From assembly GCF_020511155.1 (NCBI RefSeq), contig NZ_CP041216.1, forward strand, positions 868,001 through 932,000: 64,000 bases of DNA, in the 5' to 3' direction. This stretch comes from Shewanella glacialimarina. Lineage in GTDB: Bacteria > Pseudomonadota > Gammaproteobacteria > Enterobacterales > Shewanellaceae. Below the pieces are notes generated by a model. It saw only the letters and a list, made by a program, of their open reading frames with translations, made no database searches and had not been told where the DNA came from. Shown here piece by piece: positions 1-9,348 of the stretch. Within the stretch, counting starts at the first letter, position 1. The number at the start of each line of letters is the position of its first letter. The position numbers were made by a program, and so were the translations under genes.

Positions 1-383
1 CCTGTTCGTAAAATAATTCTAACCGTTCTATTTTGCAGTTCTTCACGAATATATCTTACGGTATCAAGCCCTGCGGTATCATTTTCCATCACCACATCCA
101 GCAATAAAACAGCTGCGTCGGGATGTAATGCCATCATTTCACGGGCTTCTTTACCTGAATATCCATGTATAAAATGGATCTTACGTTCTTTAAACGTAAC
201 ATCATTAAGCACTAGCTGTGAAACGTCATGAATGTCCTGATCATCATCAATAATTAACACTTTCCATGTTGATGTTTTTGCAGGTAATTTTGAGTCATGG
301 CCGTCAGTTCGTTTTGTTCTGGGAGTATTAGCGAATAATAATTCCTCACCACGCTCATTACTGAGACTGCCTCGTATGTTCAT
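1..383 (-). CDS. Response regulator, N-terminal receiver part (cut by window edge)
   Basis: The ATG is at 383 on the minus strand and the frame stays open to the left edge, so only about the first 127 residues are visible. After a roughly 40-residue polar leader there is a CheY-like receiver domain: the acidic pocket IIDDDQD lies near residues 44-50 and the probable phospho-acceptor is Asp96 in LLLDVV. The leader plus receiver resembles Shewanella/Vibrio response regulators that continue into DUF3369 and HD-GYP output domains, but the output domain is outside the window, so that is inference. No partner kinase is visible. Receiver identity is firm; the full architecture is unknown. Confidence 0.8.
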   Translation of the reverse strand, partial: MNIRGSLSNERGEELLFANTPRTKRTDGHDSKLPAKTSTWKVLIIDDDQDIHDVSQLVLNDVTFKERKIHFIHGYSGKEAREMMALHPDAAVLLLDVVMENDTAGLDTVRYIREELQNRTVRIILRT

Positions 384-685
384 AGACTTCCTTTACTCTA
401 TAAATATTCATGATTAGTTTTATAATCTTTAATATTTATAGCTTAGTAAAATATTTTTGTACATTATGATTGCAATAAAATAAAAATCATCGTGGCCTCG
501 ATTTTTGATTAAGTATTAAACAGACAGCTAGACTTTGTTTGCTCTTTCAAAATGATAATTGAGATGACATCACCCTAAAAATAACGGTTAGCTTATTAGA
601 TGCTTGAGCTGATTTTTACTGTTTTTTGGGAGTGGGCATGAAGGCTTTTTTTGTGGTTTAATTATTGAATTTTAAAGGATTATTT
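384..685. other. Intergenic region between divergent genes
   Basis: AT-rich spacer holding the promoters of the response regulator (leftward) and the DUF998-like gene (rightward). A 7-bp inverted repeat (AAAAATC/GATTTTT, about 482-506) with an 11-base loop is the only structure noticed. No coding potential was seen. Confidence 0.4.
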
Positions 686-1291
686 GTGCTGGAAAATATT
701 GCTATCTATTCAGGGGTAATTGCTACAGTTTGGATTGTCATTGGGGTTTATATCGCAAGCAAATTCTATGCAGGTTACAGTCACTCTAAACAATTTTGCA
801 GTGAGTTAGGTGCAACAGGAAGCCCCACTGAAAAATTATCTCCGTTAATTAATAATTACCCTTTAGGCTTTTTATTCTGCTTTTTTGGCAGCTATTTAAC
901 CCAACTTTCAAATGTGTCTATGCTAGTCAATATAACTGGTTGGTTGATCATTTTTCATGGTGTTGGTACTTGGGTTGCAGGTTATTTTCCTATGGATGCA
1001 GACCCATTTACTAAAAATCCAACGTTTAATTGTAAGGTGCATTCGTGGGCTGGTTTTATAATGTTACTTTCGTTAATTGTAGCGCCAATATTAATCGCTA
1101 TAAGTCCAACGACTGAAATTATCCCATTATATTTCCGTGTATTGTCACTGCTTTCAGTAATAGCAGCGGTTTATTATCTTTTTGCCATGGCTAAAGCCGT
1201 TAAAAATCAGAGTAATCCCGGTATACATCAACGCATTTCATATGGTTTTCAATTAATATGGTTAAGCGCTTTTTCAATCGTGTTGAGCTAG
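686..1291 (+). CDS. DUF998-like multipass inner-membrane protein
   Basis: About 201 residues, almost entirely hydrophobic, with five to six predicted membrane helices. The frame is open from a TTG at 665, but AAAGGA at 674-679 sits six bases before the GTG at 686, so the protein probably begins MLENIAIYSG. The pattern of helices, the GVGTWVAGYFPMDADP loop between helices and a histidine in the following HSWAG helix recall the DUF998 family, whose function is not established. It stands alone between a divergent regulator gene and a convergent membrane gene. Family assignment is by pattern only. Confidence 0.7.
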   Translation: MLENIAIYSGVIATVWIVIGVYIASKFYAGYSHSKQFCSELGATGSPTEKLSPLINNYPLGFLFCFFGSYLTQLSNVSMLVNITGWLIIFHGVGTWVAGYFPMDADPFTKNPTFNCKVHSWAGFIMLLSLIVAPILIAISPTTEIIPLYFRVLSLLSVIAAVYYLFAMAKAVKNQSNPGIHQRISYGFQLIWLSAFSIVLS

Positions 1292-1391
1292 TTGAACCTG
1301 TTGCACTACAAGCTAGCACTGGTTACAGATTACTAGCTTGCTCAACCTAAGCGCTTCATACAATCAAGGTGTATCTGTCGTTATTGTTGAT

Positions 1392-1961
1392 CTAATAGCT
1401 GGTATGAAGCGTTTGTTGTCTGCGCCAGCTAAGCTCCATTACGGGGATGGTAAAACCATAACAGCATACAACAATAAAAGGCTGAATTTGAAAGCTTAGC
1501 TCAGGCCAAAGTAAAAAGGCGGTTACACAGGCTGCTGTGCGTACAACAGCATGTACTATAGCCACTTTTTGTGCTGCTAAAACACCATGGACTAGCCACA
1601 TCAGTCCTGTTTGTACCGCTAGGGCAAAAGGTAATGCGAGATAGTTCTCCATAAAAAACGGGATGCTAATCGCAAAGGTAAGTAAGCTCATGCCCATCGC
1701 GGCTAAAAATACACTTTCGAACCAGTTTCGTTGATGCTTTTTCTTAAATTGTATGTTCTCACCGGTTAAACGAGATACGCCCATTGCTAGGTAAACAATT
1801 GATCCCGTGCCGATAAATACTGCCATTATCATTTCTGATGCGGGTAATACAAAGCTTAATGCCAATAATAAACTCCAAACAATCATGCCAGATAAGGGCA
1901 TTGCTAACGCGCGTAGTTGACGGTATTCAATTAACTGTTGGTCTAATGATTTGTATTGCAT
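1392..1961 (-). CDS. Conserved membrane protein of unknown function
   Basis: About 189 residues with five to six hydrophobic helices and a short charged N-terminus. The frame extends upstream to 1991, but a strong AAGGAGG stands just before the ATG at 1961, which gives the start MQYKSLDQQL. Two aromatic-rich helices (around FFMENYLALPFALAVQTGL) and a basic tail follow. It may belong to the small DUF7010-type membrane proteins, but I could not confirm this. It converges on the DUF998-like gene and shows no operon partner. Confidence 0.65.
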   Translation of the reverse strand: MQYKSLDQQLIEYRQLRALAMPLSGMIVWSLLLALSFVLPASEMIMAVFIGTGSIVYLAMGVSRLTGENIQFKKKHQRNWFESVFLAAMGMSLLTFAISIPFFMENYLALPFALAVQTGLMWLVHGVLAAQKVAIVHAVVRTAACVTAFLLWPELSFQIQPFIVVCCYGFTIPVMELSWRRQQTLHTSY

Positions 1962-2329
1962 GATGTAGCCTCCTTGTTGGTATAGACACATTATCTGGGT
2001 AACGGCATGTTTACGTTAGTGTGAAGTGTCAACAATAGAGGATGACAAATGTCATGTCCTATAGGGTTGTTTTAACAGATTTTAAAACTGATGCTTATAG
2101 ACCAATCTACCAAAATAATGTGTGGCATTTTTGTTTACTGCTGTATTTCCCTACGTAACCGCCTGCAAAAGTGTATTAAACTCACCAAAACCCGATGCTA
2201 TGAATATTATAAATAAAAACAGTGGTTTAAATTGAATGACGACTGAAAGTCAGTTAATGTTTATTTCAATAATAAATTACAAGAAAACGAGTAATTCTAC
2301 AGGCTCGTTAGCTTACTCAAGGAAGTCTA
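1962..2329. other. Intergenic region with a 14-bp palindrome
   Basis: About 370 bases without a credible gene. A perfect inverted repeat ATGACA-AA-TGTCAT at 2042-2055 lies about 80 bases upstream of the minus-strand membrane gene and could be a regulator site. The right part carries the leader of the next plus-strand gene. Nothing else was recognised. Confidence 0.35.
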
Positions 2330-2788
2330 ATGTATCGCATTATTGTTTTAACCTTATCCATTCTTTTTTCTGGCGCCGTAACAGCTGATACGAATATTGA
2401 TAATCAAAATGTAAAAAGAGCTGTGCTCGACTATATAGAGTCACAACATAAAGTCGAACCGGACTTAATGAAAAGAGGCTTAGATAAAAAATTAGCTAAA
2501 AGAACTTACTGGGAATCTAAAGATGGCTCAGAGATTATAATGGAGACTGATTTTGAAACTATGGTATGGGTGGCTGAAAACTACAACAAAGATGGTAATA
2601 AATTCCCTTCATCTCCCAAAGTTGATATCAACATACTCGATATTGATAATCGAGTTGCATCGGTAAAATTAACAGTAGATGATTGGATTGATTACATGCA
2701 CTTATATAAAAATGAAAATAACGAGTGGAAAATAATTAACGTTTTGTGGCAATACCATGATACGAAGAAGCATTCGAGTAAACCGTAA
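2330..2788 (+). CDS. Secreted NTF2-like (lumazine-binding-like) protein
   Basis: 152 residues. A signal peptide of about 19 residues (hydrophobic ILTLSILFSG-like core, cleavage near VTA-DT) points to the periplasm. The mature part, with VLDYIESQH near the start and a DWIDYMHLYK...WKIINVLW ending, matches the cone-shaped NTF2-like fold of the putative lumazine-binding family (PF12893-type). Members are small accessory or uncharacterised proteins, and no catalytic role can be claimed. The start is supported by CAAGGAAG a few bases upstream. It is monocistronic. Confidence 0.7.
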   Translation: MYRIIVLTLSILFSGAVTADTNIDNQNVKRAVLDYIESQHKVEPDLMKRGLDKKLAKRTYWESKDGSEIIMETDFETMVWVAENYNKDGNKFPSSPKVDINILDIDNRVASVKLTVDDWIDYMHLYKNENNEWKIINVLWQYHDTKKHSSKP

Positions 2789-2995
2789 ATTTCGAAATCA
2801 TGAGTGGCATTTTTATTTAACACCTACAATTATTAGTCTTCGATAGCTTAGTGTCGATATTAGCTTCTTGTTCCAAGCCCTCATCATGCACAGGGCTGAA
2901 CATTTAACAACATACATCCGCAATGACTATGACTCTATAGCCGTTAAAGAATAAGCCGCCCAGGCTGCTTACTCGTGTTTATTGATGCCAATCTA

Positions 2996-3546
2996 CTAGC
3001 TCCAAAACATCAAATTGAATGTACCGAAGTGAATTAAATATGCGGCCATTCCCCACTGACTTAACAGTGCAATAGCCCGGTAGCACTGGCTACGTTTTAG
3101 GTTTAGGCTAGCTCTTTTTTGCCATACTGCCCAGCTAAAATACGCAATAGTGAATGGCCACAGGCAGCTGATTATCCATAAGCTGATGGACGATAGCGAT
3201 AAGCTATTTAGCGCCCACAATTGCAATTGAGAGAAGCAAAAATAGAGGCCGATAAAAATCAATGGCAATAGCAGGCAGGCTAAATGCAGAGTAAATCGAG
3301 TCGGTAACGCCTTGCGTCTGATGGCTAAAATGACGGTGTAAACGGTCATCATTGCTGCGCTAAGGCTGGTGACTAACACCAATATACCTAAAGCCAGAAA
3401 GAGGTAATTTAACCAGGGTCCGTACCAACGCGTGTCGGCAAGGTACGTGTCCCAGGTTTCCTGTATTAAGGTCTGGCCTTGGCTGTCTAATGTTAGGGTT
3501 AGGCTAATTGCTTGCTTGTTTTTAGGGCGAAAACCTTGGTTTTCTA
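2996..3546 (-). pseudogene. C-terminal remnant of a multipass membrane protein
   Basis: The frame carries a soluble stretch (SLTLTLDSQGQTLIQETW) followed by an aromatic linker (DTRWYGPWLNY) and four hydrophobic helices, ending FGTFNLMFWS. There is no proper start: the open frame runs back into fumarase sequence read in another frame, and the only initiation candidate is a TTG at 3382 inside a helix. It therefore looks like the surviving 3' end of a larger gene, joined to the fumC remnant near 3546. The soluble-domain-plus-helices tail is reminiscent of serine hydrolases (beta-lactamase family) with membrane tails, but that identity is a guess. Confidence 0.6.
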
Positions 3547-4402
3547 AGTAGCTATTTTCATTAAGCTGACTGCTAATCCTTTTAAGGCTGAAGCCATTGC
3601 GAGGGTGTGATCTTGGCTACTCATATATAAAGCGGGGAGCGGTGCAGCTTGCCAGGGTAGCTTATCTTGCTGTTGCAAATAACGACAAGCCAGTGTGGCA
3701 AAACGTGGGTCACAATTAACTCCAGTACCAACTGCGGGCCCCTAAAGGTAGGTTATGTAAGCTTAGCTCTGCTTGCTGCATCTTAGCCTTAGCAGCGTTG
3801 AGTTGTTGCTGCCAACATTATAGCTCTTGCTCCAAAGTAATTGGCATGGCGTCCATTAAATGAGTGCGCCCGGTTTTAACCAGATTTGAATGCTTGTTGG
3901 CTAAATATTTTAATCTGTCACTTAGATCTGTAATAGCCGGATACAATTGAGTCTTTAAATGCCGCACTGTACTAATATGAATACAGGCGGGCACCACATC
4001 GTTACTGCTTTGACCCATATTGACATGATCATTGGGATGCACTTTATCCTGCAAATATCGCTGGCCAGGCTGGCAATCACTTCATTAACATTCATATTAG
4101 AACTGGTGCCAGAGCCTGTTTGAAACAGGTCTAGCGGAAAGTGCGTTGAAAAATCAAGCTGCTTACTGGCTATAATCGCTTGTTGAATGGCTGTTGCAAT
4201 AGGTTTGTCGAGCAAGCCAAGTTGCTATTAGCCTGTGCCGCCGCCGATTTTATATCGAGTAAGGCGACTAATGCAGCAGCAGGAAAACGTCGTTCAGAAA
4301 ACTGGAAGTTATCTCGTGCTCGTTGGGTTTGTGCCTGATAACAAACATCATCTGGCACTTCACTTTACCCATGCTGTCATGTTCGATAGGCATTTCACTC
4401 AT
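3547..4402 (-). pseudogene. fumC: Decayed class II fumarase gene, 3' truncated
   Basis: Fumarase C sequence can be followed on the minus strand from ATG 4402 (MSEMPIEHDSMGKVK) through [78 protein letters not shown], a VGTGVN stretch and ALKGLAVSLMKIA. These segments lie in different frames: shifts occur near 4358, 4215-4225, 4055 and 3740, with an in-frame TAA at 3818-3820. Homology stops near 3547, so roughly the last third of the enzyme, including the GSSIMPGKVNP signature region, is missing. It sits head-to-head with intact acnA, another TCA-cycle gene. It is clearly non-functional. Confidence 0.9.
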
Positions 4403-4494
4403 AAGATTTCCGACTCGGTTTTTGATTAGGATATGTTAGTGTGTTGAGTAAGCTTAGCAGTAAGTACCCATAAACGTTTATAGGGAGATCGGTA

Positions 4495-7239
4495 ATGAAC
4501 CATTCTATGCAATTATTGAAACAGCTTAAAAGTAAGGGAAAAACTTTTCGGTATTACAGCTTTGATCGATTAGCCGAACACTACGATTTATCTCGCTTAC
4601 CCTTCGCCGCAAAAATCTTATTAGAAAATCTCCTGCGTTATGAGAACTCAGAATTTGTCCAGCCAGAGGATATTGATACCTTAGCACGCTGGGACTTAGA
4701 TAACTGGTCCGAAACCGAAATCGCTTTTGTGCCTTCCAGAGTTATTTTACAAGATTTTACTGGCGTACCCTCTGTGGTCGATTTGGCCGCAATGCGAGAT
4801 GCTATCGAGACATTAGGTGGCAATGCTGACGCGATTAATCCACTCAATCCAGTCGAACTGGTGATTGACCATTCGGTGATGGTTGATGTGTTTGCCGAAT
4901 CCGGTGCGCTGCAAAAAAATACCGCCATCGAAATTCAACGAAACCGTGAACGCTACCAGTTTCTGCGTTGGGGTCAGCAAGCTTTTGATAACTTTAAAGT
5001 GGTCCCGCCAGGGCGCGGTATCGTGCATCAGATTAATTTAGAATATTTGGCTCGGGTAGTTTTTGTCAAAGAAGATGAAGACAACTTATTATATCCCGAC
5101 ACGTTAGTCGGTACAGATTCTCATACCACCATGATTAACGGTCTTGGTGTGCTGGGCTGGGGCGTAGGTGGTATTGAGGCCGAGGCTGCCATGCTGGGGC
5201 AACCTGTTACCATGCTGTTACCCGAAATTGTCGGCTTTGAATTTACCGGTACATTACCACCAGGGGTTACCGCTACCGATTTGGTGTTAACCGTCACCGA
5301 GCAATTACGCGCATTTGGCGTTGTCGGTAAATTTGTTGAGTTTTTTGGTGCCGGCGTCGATCAACTGACCCTAGCTGATAGGGCAACCATTGCTAATATG
5401 GCCCCTGAATACGGTGCGACTTGTGGCATTTTCCCGATTGATCAGCAAACCTTAGATTACTTAGCGCTTACTGGTCGCGAACCGGATCGTATCGAGCTGA
5501 TAAAAGCGTATCTCAAAAAGATGGATATGTGGGCTAGCGCATCTGATAACAAAGCCTGTTATCACGCCACGTTACAGTTAGATTTGGGCAGTATTGTGCC
5601 ATCTATCGCCGGCCCTAAAAGGCCACAGGATAGAATTGCACTAGAGCAGGCAGGTGTCAGTTTTCGTCAGTGGCTCGACAGCCAAATTCCGGTTAGCCAA
5701 GTTGAAACCCAAGCTAAAGATGAGCTCGAAAGCGAAGGTGGTCCTGTAGTGCAAGTGCCGATCGCCGATGGCAGTAAAGGTGTAGCTTGCCGCTATCGAG
5801 ATAAAGACTTTGTCCTCGAAGCTGGCGCGGTGGTGATAGCCGCGATTACCAGCTGTACTAATACCTCCAACCCATCTGTGTTAATCGCCGCCGGATTATT
5901 GGCCAGAAATGCCCGCCGAAAAGGTTTACAGGTTAAACCTTGGGTAAAAACCAGCTTTGCACCTGGCTCGCAGGTGGTGACAGATTATTTAATAAAATCG
6001 GGTCTCAATGTCGATTTAGATGCTCTAGGGTTTCAGTTAGTAGGCTACGGTTGTACCACCTGTATTGGTAATTCTGGTCCTTTACCTCAGCCCGTTAGTG
6101 AAGCAATACAACAGGGCAGGTTAAAGGTGTGTTCGGTGTTGTCGGGTAACCGTAACTTCGATGGTCGTATTCATCCTGAAGTACAAGCTAACTACCTGGC
6201 ATCGCCGCCGCTAGTGGTCGCGTATGCACTGGCCGGTAACATGAAAGCCGATATTGCCAGCGAGTCACTTGGCGAGGATGCTGATGGTAATGCGGTTTAT
6301 TTAAAAGATATCTGGCCGGACAATCAAGAAATTCAACAGGTCATGGCCAGCGCAGTGCAAAGTGATATGTTTGTGTCGCGTTATGCCGATGTGTACAGTG
6401 GTGATGCCGATTGGCAAGGGTTAGAGGTCGTGCAGAGTCAGAAATATAACTGGCCAGATTCTACCTATGTAAAACAACCGCCATTTTTTGACGGCATCAC
6501 TGCCGAAGTGCCTACAATAACAGGCATAGATAATGCCCGCTGTTTACTCAAATTGGGCGACTCGGTCACAACAGACCATATTTCACCGGCGGGATCTATT
6601 GCACCCAACAGCCCTGCCGGAGACTATTTACAACAAGCTGGTGTGGCTATTCAAGACTTTAACTCTTATGGCTCGCGCCGTGGTAACCATGAAGTGATGA
6701 TGCGCGGCACCTTTGCCAATGTAAGATTGAGAAACTTGCTGGCACCGGGAACCGAAGGCTGTTGGACACGTTTAATGCCTAACGGTGAGTCAATGACTGT
6801 ATTTGATGCCGCGATGCAGTATCAGCAACAAGGAACGCCTTGTATTGTGCTGGCAGGTAGAGAATATGGTACCGGTAGCTCAAGGGACTGGGCAGCCAAA
6901 GGGCCAGCATTGTTGGGCGTTAAAGCGGTAATAGCCCAAAGTTACGAGCGTATTCATCGCTCTAACCTAGTGGGAATGGGCATTTTACCCTTGCAGTTTA
7001 TGCCAGACGACAGTGCTGAGTCACTGAACCTCACAGGTGAAGAGCAATTTAGTATTCCAGCGGTAAGTGCCGGGCAAAAAAACGTTAAAGTGACCGCAAC
7101 TGACAAAACGGGTAAGCAACATTCGTTTGAAGCTAAAATCCGTATTGATACCCCTAATGAGTTCAGTTACTACCGACATGGCGGGATTTTACATTATGTA
7201 TTACGTAATTTGGCACAATCATCTAGCTCAGTCGTCTAG
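4495..7239 (+). CDS. acnA: Aconitate hydratase A
   Basis: 914 residues, slightly longer than E. coli AcnA (891). It isomerises citrate to isocitrate through cis-aconitate in the TCA cycle, using a 4Fe-4S cluster, in the cytoplasm. The three cluster cysteines are visible as Cys454 (SCTNTSNP) and Cys520/Cys523 (GYGCTTCIGNSGPL). The C-terminal swivel domain has the GREYGTGSSRDWAAKG substrate loop. Length and sequence fit AcnA rather than AcnB or AcnD. The ATG at 4495 follows AGGGAG. It is divergent from the fumC pseudogene and followed by a terminator, so it is probably monocistronic. Confidence 0.95.
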   Translation: MNHSMQLLKQLKSKGKTFRYYSFDRLAEHYDLSRLPFAAKILLENLLRYENSEFVQPEDIDTLARWDLDNWSETEIAFVPSRVILQDFTGVPSVVDLAAMRDAIETLGGNADAINPLNPVELVIDHSVMVDVFAESGALQKNTAIEIQRNRERYQFLRWGQQAFDNFKVVPPGRGIVHQINLEYLARVVFVKEDEDNLLYPDTLVGTDSHTTMINGLGVLGWGVGGIEAEAAMLGQPVTMLLPEIVGFEFTGTLPPGVTATDLVLTVTEQLRAFGVVGKFVEFFGAGVDQLTLADRATIANMAPEYGATCGIFPIDQQTLDYLALTGREPDRIELIKAYLKKMDMWASASDNKACYHATLQLDLGSIVPSIAGPKRPQDRIALEQAGVSFRQWLDSQIPVSQVETQAKDELESEGGPVVQVPIADGSKGVACRYRDKDFVLEAGAVVIAAITSCTNTSNPSVLIAAGLLARNARRKGLQVKPWVKTSFAPGSQVVTDYLIKSGLNVDLDALGFQLVGYGCTTCIGNSGPLPQPVSEAIQQGRLKVCSVLSGNRNFDGRIHPEVQANYLASPPLVVAYALAGNMKADIASESLGEDADGNAVYLKDIWPDNQEIQQVMASAVQSDMFVSRYADVYSGDADWQGLEVVQSQKYNWPDSTYVKQPPFFDGITAEVPTITGIDNARCLLKLGDSVTTDHISPAGSIAPNSPAGDYLQQAGVAIQDFNSYGSRRGNHEVMMRGTFANVRLRNLLAPGTEGCWTRLMPNGESMTVFDAAMQYQQQGTPCIVLAGREYGTGSSRDWAAKGPALLGVKAVIAQSYERIHRSNLVGMGILPLQFMPDDSAESLNLTGEEQFSIPAVSAGQKNVKVTATDKTGKQHSFEAKIRIDTPNEFSYYRHGGILHYVLRNLAQSSSSVV

Positions 7240-7323
7240 TTAAGTTATTTAGCCCGGTAATCAGGCCAAGTGATCGAAGTTGTACCGCTTGTTTATCAGC
7301 GGCTTTAAATAGCCAGTAAATAG

Positions 7324-7356
7324 GCTCAAGTTTAATAACTTGGGCATATTTTTTTT
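7324..7356 (+). terminator. Rho-independent terminator after acnA
   Basis: CAAGTT-TAAT-AACTTG hairpin, extended by three pairs (one G-T), followed by a run of eight T. It lies about 85 bases after the acnA stop. Confidence 0.75.
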
Positions 7357-7912
7357 GCTGCAGATATAAAAATATGTAGGCCAAGGTATTGTTTAGGCTT
7401 TAACTACAACTCAGTGTCTTACTCAAACAATCTGTAAATTAACCATTAACGACTTAATTAAGGCGACTTGCTGAACCCAACAAGACTTAGATAGGGTGTA
7501 TTACGGATATTGAATCAGTTATAATTAACATACTCAATGGAACTGATACATAATTGAACCTATGTATAATGGGCTAGAACAATGAAAAAGGAATTTCAGT
7601 GAAAAACTTATCTGCTAGGCAATATCAATTCATCCCAAGCTACTCAGTCACTCAGAGTCAGCATCAAACTGTAAATGACTCGTTATATAAGCATAAAGCT
7701 TGCTCATAATTTTAACTCGTCATCGGCTAGAAAGACCTAGAGCTGACTTCATATTGTGATATTTGCTCATATTTTAATGGCCTAATCAAGGTGTTTAACT
7801 ATGAACAATATTGCGGTTTAGTTTCAAATTAATCCCAAGGCATCATAAAATATTTTGTCTATTTACCACTGGGTAGTGGCAATAACCAATTCAATAATAT
7901 AAGGAAATTTAA
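7357..7912. other. Long AT-rich intergenic region before the lipoprotein gene
   Basis: About 550 bases between the acnA terminator and the lipoprotein gene. It holds a TATAAT at 7565-7570 and one possible micro-ORF (7599-7709, listed separately). No RNA gene or repeat was recognised. Confidence 0.4.
7599..7709 (+). CDS. Possible 36-residue micro-ORF
   Basis: A GTG at 7599 preceded six bases upstream by AAAAAGGA opens a 36-codon frame (MKNLSARQYQFIPS...) ending TAA at 7709. A TATAAT at 7565-7570 with a CTGATA about 16 bases further upstream could supply a promoter. A six-codon ATG frame (7582) overlaps its start. There is no recognisable domain, signal or membrane helix, so it could be chance; only the ribosome-binding site makes it worth listing. 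Confidence 0.2.
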   Translation: MKNLSARQYQFIPSYSVTQSQHQTVNDSLYKHKACS

Positions 7913-9001
7913 ATGAATCTTGCTCGTAAAATTACTGCAATTGCTGTAGCGGGTGCACTTTCTGCTTGTGCAGCGACACAAGTTGACAATACACCAAAGC
8001 ACCCGACAGCAGTGGTTACTGCAAAATTTACTATCAATGGTTTATATCTGCCGGACCATAAAGGTACGCAAACCGTGTATACACGTGAAAATATGCGTGC
8101 GATCGATCAAAAAGCGGAATTTGATAGTTTTTATATGGGTTGGGCAGACTACGATGAGACTAATATTTTCAGGATTTCTGAAAACCTACTATGGCATGTT
8201 GATCATGATAAAAAAAGCTATCGTGAATGTCCTCTCAGTGGTTGTAAAAATGTGTTTGAAGAATTTATGGCTAAAACCCAAAGCGCTTCAGATGAGGAAG
8301 AAGAATATGAAACTTATGAAGAAAAAGGCTGTAGTGTCACGTTAGATAAAAATGACTTCACAGTCGTTGCGACTAATAACACTCGTAAAATAGGTGGCTT
8401 AGCCTCGCAGGAATATACCGCGACTTGGACAACCGAATTTAAAGATGAAAACGGTAAAATAGACCTTAATTTACTGCAATTTGTATTTTGGACCACCACC
8501 CCAACGGCAGACATGAAAGGCGTTTGGAAAATTCATGAAAAAGCCACTGACAACTATCTTAATCAGGTAGGCGACAAAAATGGTTTAGTCCGTTTATTGG
8601 GTAAAGATGGCTATAAAGCCATTAGTGCTTTTAGTGGTGACGTAGAGAAAAATGATAAACAAAATTTTAATAGCATTACTGAAAAGCTAGCCACTATTCA
8701 AGGTTACCCATTATCGATAAAAATGGAATGGTTTCAAAAAAGTGAAGCTTGCCCTACTGTGAAGAAAAAGCGATCTGACGCTGGGCTCGATTTATCTCAA
8801 GGCCTTGAAAGTGCAGCGACAAATTTTTTTGGTAATCTGATTAAAGATGAAGCAGATAACGTTGTTGACAGTGTTGTTTCAGAGTGGAAAAAAGATGCAA
8901 GGGTACGTTATATATATGAAGTCACTTCAGTGTCTGAAAAACAAATAAATGATAGTCGATTTAATGTGCCCAATGGCTATACACTTGAAGATAGGCAATA
9001 A
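7913..9001 (+). CDS. Orphan lipoprotein of unknown function
   Basis: 362 residues with a lipoprotein signal: basic start, hydrophobic AIAVAGA core and lipobox LSAC, with lipidation at about Cys19. The mature protein is acidic, has a glutamate cluster (DEEEEYETYEEKGC) near the middle and several cysteines (RECPLSGC, KGC, EACP) that could form disulfides. No domain was recognised. The N-terminal third (DETNIFRISENLLWHVDHDKK) has the look of a beta-rich outer-membrane-associated fold. TAAGGAAATTTAA precedes the ATG. A strong terminator follows and there are no operon partners, so the role is unknown. Confidence 0.75.
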   Translation: MNLARKITAIAVAGALSACAATQVDNTPKHPTAVVTAKFTINGLYLPDHKGTQTVYTRENMRAIDQKAEFDSFYMGWADYDETNIFRISENLLWHVDHDKKSYRECPLSGCKNVFEEFMAKTQSASDEEEEYETYEEKGCSVTLDKNDFTVVATNNTRKIGGLASQEYTATWTTEFKDENGKIDLNLLQFVFWTTTPTADMKGVWKIHEKATDNYLNQVGDKNGLVRLLGKDGYKAISAFSGDVEKNDKQNFNSITEKLATIQGYPLSIKMEWFQKSEACPTVKKKRSDAGLDLSQGLESAATNFFGNLIKDEADNVVDSVVSEWKKDARVRYIYEVTSVSEKQINDSRFNVPNGYTLEDRQ

Positions 9002-9058
9002 AAATACTTAGAGAAGGCCTCTTCATAAACGACTAAAGCAAGTGTGCTTAACGTTAAT

Positions 9059-9093
9059 AAAACCCGATTAACATTGCGTGTTAATCGGGTTTT
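9059..9093 (+). terminator. Strong terminator after the lipoprotein gene
   Basis: A perfect 15-bp stem (AAAACCCGATTAACA and its complement) with a five-base loop. The A/T ends let it work in either direction. Confidence 0.85.
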
Positions 9094-9348
9094 ATTGATT
9101 TAGGGCCGAGTGATATCGGATAAAATCTAAGAGTTCATTTTACGTATGTCCACTCACATTACTGTCAACAACGACTTTAACAGTTTGGCCCCTTAGTCTT
9201 ATCAGTGTCTTTTGTTATTATGATAACCATTCTAATAAATAGAATGCTTTAAGGCATTTTTTGCTATTTTTATTCAACTTAATAGTCGATAAGCTAGGGG
9301 CAATTCACTGGCAAAACTGTTTTGCTAGTCTGATATTTCGAGGTGATT
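9094..9348. other. Intergenic region upstream of the pirin gene
   Basis: About 255 bases after the terminator (about 350 between genes), AT-rich. It contains a weak AATGC/GCATT stem followed by T at about 9240-9262. No gene or known operator was recognised. Confidence 0.3.

Noticed and set aside
2996..3382. An intact 128-residue membrane protein starting at a TTG at 3382
   Set aside because: The frame continues upstream into an extracytoplasmic domain and then into fumarase sequence in another frame, and the TTG is inside a helix. It is the end of a broken gene.
4235..4429. A 64-residue plus-strand reading frame
   Set aside because: It lies opposite the fumC remnant, where the minus strand has clear fumarase homology, and shows no ribosome-binding site.
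7953..8345. A 130-residue reading frame within the lipoprotein gene
   Set aside because: It is in another frame of the lipoprotein gene, which has a signal peptide and ribosome-binding site; the alternative has neither.
9215..9245. A Fur box upstream of the pirin gene (TTATTATGATAACCATTC)
   Set aside because: Only part of the core matches and the downstream half of the consensus is missing, so it was not called.
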